Origin: Bryobacteraceae bacterium CoA2 C42
GTDB lineage: Bacteria > Acidobacteriota > Terriglobia > Bryobacterales > Bryobacteraceae
Length of the DNA: 41,855 nucleotides
Direction: 5' to 3'
Assembly: GCA_019931245.1 (NCBI GenBank)
Contig: JAINDL010000051.1
Coordinates: 1 to 41,855 of the forward strand
Shown: piece by piece, positions 36,164-41,855 of the stretch
How positions within the stretch are numbered: position 1 is the first letter of the stretch
Layout of the letters: the number at the start of each line of letters is the position of its first letter
Program-made: the position numbers and the translations under genes
The notes under the pieces: generated by a model
What the model saw: the letters and a program-made list of their open reading frames with translations, nothing else
Told to the model about the DNA's origin: nothing
Databases searched by the model: none

Positions 36164-36309
36164 CCCCGCCGCGATCACCCGCTCCCACGCCAAGTTCCCC
36201 CGGCGGCGGTCCAAATCATAGGCCGCGTTGAGCAGAGCTAAGCTCCCCCGGGGCTTCGATGGTGCCGCCTCCTCATGTTGTTTCTACAACGTCGTTCCGC
36301 TCAGAGCAG
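36164..36309. other. 146-bp gap with an unexplained minus-strand coding-like stretch
   Basis: No complete gene is visible. On the minus strand about 36163-36260 stays open and reads 'NAAYDLDRRRGNLAWERVI', which looks like real protein, but there is no start and I cannot assign a family. It may be a gene relic beside the damaged toxin-antitoxin pair. Confidence 0.35.
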
Positions 36310-36871
36310 TTAGGCGAAGGCGTGCATTTCGCTGACCGTCGCGACTAAGCCCTGACGGGTCAGGCTGGCCAGATACTCTTCAATGCTGTAGGGCGGGTGA
36401 ACAAGGCGGGCTCGAACTTTCCGCACCGCGCTACAGAACACTCCCGGCGCAAGGGACAAATGGTTGCATAGGAACTCGTCGGGGTGCTGCGTTTCGATGT
36501 TGAATGGAGCAAGCGCCTCGTCTGGGAAGTCCTTCCCATTCTGCGTCACGATGACATCGCACCGGCCAACGATGGCCGCCGCCAACACATGCCGGTCGTC
36601 CGGGTCAGGAAGCGAGAGTGCCGGAATCAGCGGCTCATAACCGGTGACCAAACTATCCCGTGTGGCCTGATCCATTAGATAGATGGCGCGTTCGCTCGAG
36701 CGCTGCTCGATCCCGTTGCGGCTCGTTGCGCAACAGCGCCTCGATCCACTCCCGGTGAATGTCCGCCGACCACTTGGCTTTGAATAAGTCTGCAACGGCC
36801 AATTGCAGAAACACATCCCGCAGCGGCGCGGGATAGAGTACGTTGGCATCCAGAAGCGCCGTGTGGCTCAT
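36310..36871 (-). pseudogene. PIN-domain toxin (PIN_3 type), frameshifted
   Basis: PIN toxins are metal-dependent ribonucleases. Reading from ATG 36871 gives MSHTALLDANVLYPAPLRD with the first catalytic Asp (8), then 'FKAKWSADIHREWIEALLRN', and runs into a frame that ends soon after 'ALERTR'. From about 36685 the homology continues in another frame: 'IPALSLPDPDDRHVLAAAI', 'DVIVTQNGKDFPDEALAPF' and the expected end. One surplus base around 36685-36690 explains the break. Joined, the protein would be about 186 residues, the normal size. It starts with an ATGA overlap to the HTH antitoxin gene. A broken toxin beside an intact antitoxin is a usual decay state; a read error is also possible. Confidence 0.88.
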
Positions 36872-37332
36872 GGGCGGTCATAACCCATCCCTTGCTCCTG
36901 GGCCTCCCGTGCGAGCTGGTCGAGAACGGCTTCGCGGTCGCGGTCAATTCTGGATTTGTGGGCCATGACATCTTCCATGCGAATGCGCCGGTGTTTACCG
37001 ACCGTGCGATGTGGCAGTGCGTTTTCCTCCAGGAGCTTGATCAGGAACGGACGCGAGACGTTCAGCACATCTGCTGCCTGCACGGTGGTCAGTTCCGCGT
37101 TTTCGGGAACGAGCGTCACGCCGCGGCCGGCCGCCATCGCCTCCAGAATCTCCATAAGCATGGTTACCGCACCAGCGGGGAGTTCGAGAGGTTTTTCCTG
37201 TCCCGCTTCGCGCACGCGAAGAGTCAGGGGATGACTGGGCCGAACGCAGCGGGAAAGAAGTTGGCCGCAAACCCGCGCCATGGCGACCTCCTGAGCCGAG
37301 GGCGGTAGCTGTCGATGGGCGAGCGTAGGCAT
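36868..37332 (-). CDS. Helix-turn-helix antitoxin (excisionase-type DNA-binding domain)
   Basis: The 154-residue product pairs with the PIN toxin downstream, overlapping it by ATGA. Residues 80-125 hold an excisionase-like helix-turn-helix: 'LTTVQAADVLNVSRPFLIKL' followed by 'LPHRTVGKHRRIRMEDVMAH'. The N-terminal part (1-75) is unlike the DNA-binding part, and the C-terminal acidic/basic tail 'HKSRIDRDREAVLDQLARE' is a likely toxin-binding helix. I take ATG 37332; an in-frame ATG at 37356 is possible. Upstream lies the most AT-rich stretch of the window, with a perfect inverted repeat that would serve as the autoregulatory operator. Confidence 0.88.
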   Translation of the reverse strand: MPTLAHRQLPPSAQEVAMARVCGQLLSRCVRPSHPLTLRVREAGQEKPLELPAGAVTMLMEILEAMAAGRGVTLVPENAELTTVQAADVLNVSRPFLIKLLEENALPHRTVGKHRRIRMEDVMAHKSRIDRDREAVLDQLAREAQEQGMGYDRP

Positions 37333-37383
37333 GGCGTAAAGTGACCTCACTTCCATTTTGCCCGTATATGCAATAAATGAAAT

Positions 37384-37400
37384 AACTGTAATGAACAGTT
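37384..37400. promoter_or_regulatory. inverted repeat AACTGT-AATGA-ACAGTT upstream of the antitoxin gene, candidate operator
   Basis: Perfect 6-bp arms with a 5-bp centre lie in an AT-rich promoter-like region, 28 to 52 bp upstream of the possible antitoxin starts. HTH antitoxins usually repress their own operon at such dyads. TATACG nearer the gene is a possible -10. Confidence 0.5.
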
Positions 37401-37500
37401 TAAGGGGATTGCTCCAGCGCCACGGCAATCGCCTAACCGGTAAGGCGCTTGGCCAGTTTCGCGGTACAAACCCAGTTCCATGGCACAAGCATCGATGGCC

Positions 37501-37706
37501 TCAGGTGTGTGGGGTAGCGATCCCGTTCGTGATTTGATTTGCCTCCCACTCGCGAACTACCCGGCCGACAGAGTGGCCCGATTGCAGCCGCTGAACAGCG
37601 GATAGCTTGAATTCGCGCGTGAACTTCCGCCGCGTGGCGCACAGGACTCAACTTCTCCTTCGGGAATCTTTATGAGTCTAGTCTCGTGTCCCAAATTCGG
37701 GGACAA
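37501..37706 (-). mobile_element. IS3-family orfA remnant with possible element end
   Basis: On the minus strand 37501-37640 reads RRKFTREFKLSAVQRLQSGH and then SVGRVVREWE, the N-terminal HTH of IS3-family transposase OrfA. The family match ends after REWE and a stop follows at 37501. A TTG at 37651 with AAGGAG 3 bp upstream is the old start, but it is out of frame with the OrfA match, so one base has been lost or gained. The TGTCCC/GGGACA dyad at 37687-37705 lies where the element's left end would be. OrfB and the other end are absent: it is a dead fragment. Confidence 0.75.
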
Positions 37707-37927
37707 CTCCACCCGGCAGGATCGTACCCCAAAATGGAACTTGGCCGGAAGCCCCCGGCGCCTGACGCGTGTCTCCGCAACCGGGAAAGGTCTCCCCCCG
37801 CCAACCCGTCCACGCCTCTTTCCAAAATATTTTCCTCGCCCCAACCCACTCAATCCAAATCACTTCCTCATTTTCCTCCGTAGCCCGCACCCCGGATTCG
37901 CTTGACCCGCATGGTACGTTTCTAAGC
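37707..37927. other. non-coding stretch, nothing recognised
   Basis: Several short open frames exist but none has a start site, family resemblance or the codon pattern of neighbouring genes. The base composition is a little lower in GC than the genes around it. It separates the IS remnant from the stem-loop before the next gene. Confidence 0.5.
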
Positions 37928-37970
37928 AAAGGCGTTCCTCTTCCCGAAAACCGGGAGCAGGAGCGCCTTT
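37928..37970. terminator. long imperfect stem-loop upstream of the 259-residue gene
   Basis: AAAGGCGTTCCTCTTCCCG and its near-complement pair over 19 positions with two non-Watson-Crick positions around a 5-nt AAAAC loop, ending in CTTT. It could end transcription from the left, or be a leader structure for the gene starting 26 bp later. Confidence 0.5.
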
Positions 37971-37996
37971 CGCATTTCTAGCCAGGAAAATCCGCC

Positions 37997-38776
37997 ATGC
38001 CAAGCAAAGAACTTACAGAGGAACAACGCCAGCGCCGCGCCCAAATCGCCCGCCAAAACGGAGCCAAAGGCAAAGGCCCCGTCACCACCGAAGGCAAATA
38101 CCGCAGCTCCATGAATGCCATCGCCACCGGCGAACACGTCGAACTCCACAAAGAAGATCTCCCGCCCTTCTATTGCCTGCTCTCCACGGACGACCGGTCA
38201 GCCTATCTGCGCTCGCTGCAGGCCCAAATGCGCCATCTCAAGCCGCAGTCCGAGTTCGAACAAAGCCCCGTCCGGCGCATGGCCATCGCCCTGTTTCAAC
38301 ACGACCGCCTCACCAGCTTCCAGGCCGAAGCCATGCAGCGCGAAGTCGATACCATCGTCCGCGAATTCCCGGCGCTCGGCCTGTCCGATCACTTCTTCCT
38401 ATCGAACAAACGGGCGACCCTCGACAAAGAGGTCCAGCAGTTCGTCATCCGTGGCCAGCGCCATCACATGGCCACCTTTCGCAGTCTGCACAAAACGCTC
38501 ATCGACCTGCGCAGGCATACCCCCATGCAGCCGCCGGAGCCAGTGGATATCACCGCCGACTCGCAACAAATTCGCGACGACGATCCCGATCCGGCGGTTG
38601 CCGTCGAAGTGCTCGCCCTAGCGGACCGGGCCAAAAAGGAACCCAACTTCGATCTCCCTGGATACGTGCTCAACTTATTGCAAGATAACGACTTAATGGA
38701 ACGCCTGGCCCCGGGCTACGACGTCGGCGATCTGCTCGAACGCTTCGGTCGAACCCCGGTCCCGAAAGCCGCGTAG
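37997..38776 (+). CDS. Hypothetical protein of a family common in Acidobacteria, start 'RRAQIARQNGAKGKGPVTTEGK'-like
   Basis: The 259-residue soluble product begins with a basic segment, 'QIARQNGAKGKGPVTTEG' followed by 'KYRSSMNAIATGEH', a signature I know from many uncharacterised proteins that are multi-copy in Acidobacteria and some Planctomycetota. The rest is mostly helical, with a His/Arg-rich centre ('VIRGQRHHMATFRSLHKTL') and an acidic linker before the C-terminus. No enzyme motif is visible. The basic start suggests nucleic-acid binding. It sits alone, between an IS remnant with a long stem-loop and the DUF1501 gene, and has AGGAAAA upstream of the ATG. Confidence 0.8.
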   Translation: MPSKELTEEQRQRRAQIARQNGAKGKGPVTTEGKYRSSMNAIATGEHVELHKEDLPPFYCLLSTDDRSAYLRSLQAQMRHLKPQSEFEQSPVRRMAIALFQHDRLTSFQAEAMQREVDTIVREFPALGLSDHFFLSNKRATLDKEVQQFVIRGQRHHMATFRSLHKTLIDLRRHTPMQPPEPVDITADSQQIRDDDPDPAVAVEVLALADRAKKEPNFDLPGYVLNLLQDNDLMERLAPGYDVGDLLERFGRTPVPKAA

Positions 38777-38818
38777 CCGCCCGGATCGTTCCGCCCATCA
38801 CCGTGATATGCTGTCGTC

Positions 38819-40227
<1,409 letters not shown>

Positions 40228-40228
<1 letters not shown>

Positions 40229-41855
40229 TGCGCTGGCTCGCCTCCCTCTCGCTGCTCGCCGCGGCCCTCCCGCCCCTCGCCGCCCAGCCAGACCCCGCCG
40301 AGCTCTTTGAAAAGAAGCTCCGCCCCCTCCTCGCCGCCAAGTGCCAGGGCTGCCATGGCGCCGCCGTCCAGATGGCCGGCCTCAACCTCGCCACCGGCGC
40401 CGGCCTCGCCCCGCACATCGTCGCCGGCGACCCCGCCGCCAGCCCCCTCTACCGCGCCCTCCTGTACACCGACAAGGTCAAAATGCCCCCCGCCGGCAAG
40501 CTCCCCGACTCCGACCTCGCCCTCTTCAAATCCTGGATCGAACAAGGCGCCTCCTGGCCCGCCGCGCCCGCCGCCCCCGCCGCAACTGCCGCCCCCGCCG
40601 AGCCCCACTGGGCCTTCGCCCCCATCAGCGACCCCGCGCCGCCCCCGGTCAAGCAGGAAGCCTGGATCAAAACCCCCATCGACCGCTTCGTCCTCGCCGC
40701 CCTCGAAGCCAAAGGCCTCGCCCCCGCCGCTCCCGCCGCCAAACTCGCTCTCCTCCGCCGCGTCACCTTCGACCTCACCGGCCTCCCCCCCACCCTCGCC
40801 GAAATCGAAGCCTTCCTCGCCGATCCCTCCCCCCAAGCCTACGACCAGGTCATCGACCGCCTCCTCGCCTCCCCCCGCTACGGCGAACGCTGGGGCCGCC
40901 ACTGGCTCGACGTCGCCCGCCTCGCCGACTCCACCGGCATGGACGAAGACAACCTCTACCCCCACGCCTGGCGCTACCGCGACTATGTCGTCGACTCCCT
41001 CAACAAAGACACCCCCTTCCACCGCTTCATCCACGAGCAGCTCGCCGGCGACCTCCTGCCCGCCGTCTCCCCCGCCGAACGCGCCCGCAACCTCACCGCC
41101 ACCGGCTTCCTCGCCCTCGGACCCCGCGCCCTCGCCCAGCAGGACCGCCTCCAGGCCGTCTACGACATCGTCGACGAACAGATCGACACCGTCTCCAAGG
41201 TCTTCCTCGGCCTCACCGTCTCCTGCGCCCGCTGCCACGACCACAAGTTCGACCCCATTAGCACCAAAGACTACTACTCCCTAGCCTCCATCTTCGCCTC
41301 CACCCGCCAGTTCCGGAACTACGGCCGCCCCGGCTCCATCTCCTTCATGCACTATGAGCCGCTCGACCCCGTCGCCCATGCCCGCTACGAACTCCACCGC
41401 CGGCAGATGTACTCGAAGCAGCTCGAAATGGAGGACGCCCTCTCCGAAGACCTCGGCCGCGAAACCGCCCCCCTCCGCCAGAAAGTCGCCGCCGCCGTCG
41501 AAGCCGCCTGGCGCGTGCTCCACGAAAGCGCCGCCCTCGACGAAGCCGCCTCCCGCCACGGCCTCGACAGCAAACACCTCGCCCAGTGGGTCCAATGGTG
41601 GAAGACGGCCAAACTCGCGCCCTTCTCAAACGCCACCCCCGCCACCATCGCCGCAGTCGCCGCCGCCTACGCCAAACAGTACAACGCCAGCGCCACCAAG
41701 TGGGATAAGGCCCTCGACAACTGGCGCACTCGCCTCGCCAAAGAGCTAGCGCAGGACCGCACGCTTCCCGAACGCCCCAAACCCAACGCCGAAGAGCACC
41801 CCTTCTTCGTTCAGACCTCCTTCCACGGCGGCCCCATGGACATCCCGGAGTCGCC
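40228..41855 (+). CDS. Planctomycete-type cytochrome c protein (PSCyt1, DUF1549, start of DUF1553), cut by window edge
   Basis: The frame is open from ATG 40228 to the window end (542 codons seen, no stop). A signal peptide (MRWLASLSLLAAALPPLAAQ) leads to a cytochrome domain with CQGCH (Cys 39, Cys 42, His 43) and the distal 'KVKMPPAGKLPDSDLALFK' with its methionine ligand candidate. DUF1549 follows: 'TPIDRFVLAALEAKGLAPA', 'RRVTFDLTGLPPTLAEIEAF', 'YGERWGRHWLDVARLADS', then a second haem site CARCH (333-337) before 'DHKFDPISTKDYYSLASIFA'. The 100-residue helical stretch after it is usual before DUF1553. It is coupled to the DUF1501 gene by TGATG and likely acts with it in the periplasm. Confidence 0.95.

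Overview
The window is very GC-rich, gene-dense bacterial DNA. Its gene content points to an Acidobacteriota genome of the Bryobacterales/Solibacter type: Oar-like TonB receptors with a carboxypeptidase-regulatory-like N-terminus, planctomycete-type cytochrome c proteins (DUF1592/DUF1587 and DUF1549/DUF1553 families) paired with Tat-exported DUF1552 and DUF1501 proteins, and many ATGA stop/start overlaps. This assignment is inferred from gene families. No rRNA or tRNA gene was seen. Because nearly every codon ends in G or C, long antisense reading frames are common and were treated as shadows.

Layout. 1-364: 3' end of an unidentified secreted protein. 383-1587: recA with a clear promoter. 1760-5539 (minus, convergent with recA): tesA, ybjQ, a small alpha/beta hydrolase and a lectin/LssY/hydrolase fusion. 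5558-17192 (plus): ybbA-ybbP (divergent from tesA as in E. coli), an epimerase-like protein, a ThiF/MoeB-like protein, a MerR-TPR regulator, a small unknown protein, then a tightly coupled DUF2760-Hsp70-Hsp70/DUF3731 set. 17328-20516: a large Oar-like receptor ended by a strong terminator. 20612-22689: a hybrid histidine kinase broken by a frameshift at a C10 tract. 22655-32213 (minus): an eight-gene colinear run headed by an ECF sigma factor. 32262-36163: a divergent TonB receptor and a polytopic membrane protein. 36310-37996: a damaged PIN/HTH toxin-antitoxin pair and an IS3-type remnant. 37997-38776: a repeat-family-like protein. 38819-41855: a DUF1501/DUF1549 pair cut by the window edge.

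The most distinctive unit is the ECF run. Sigma factor, a 57-residue decayed anti-sigma copy, a complete membrane anti-sigma with an HNH-like outer domain, a multidomain cytochrome, its DUF1552 partner, an exported ankyrin protein, a membrane-anchored patatin and an SDR lie head to tail with gaps of 31 bp or less, divergent from a TonB receptor across only 48 bp. This suggests one surface-stress or uptake regulon. Two independent tandem duplications of about 170 bp, at the recA junction and at the sigma/anti-sigma junction, show that gene borders here have been copied and one copy allowed to decay.
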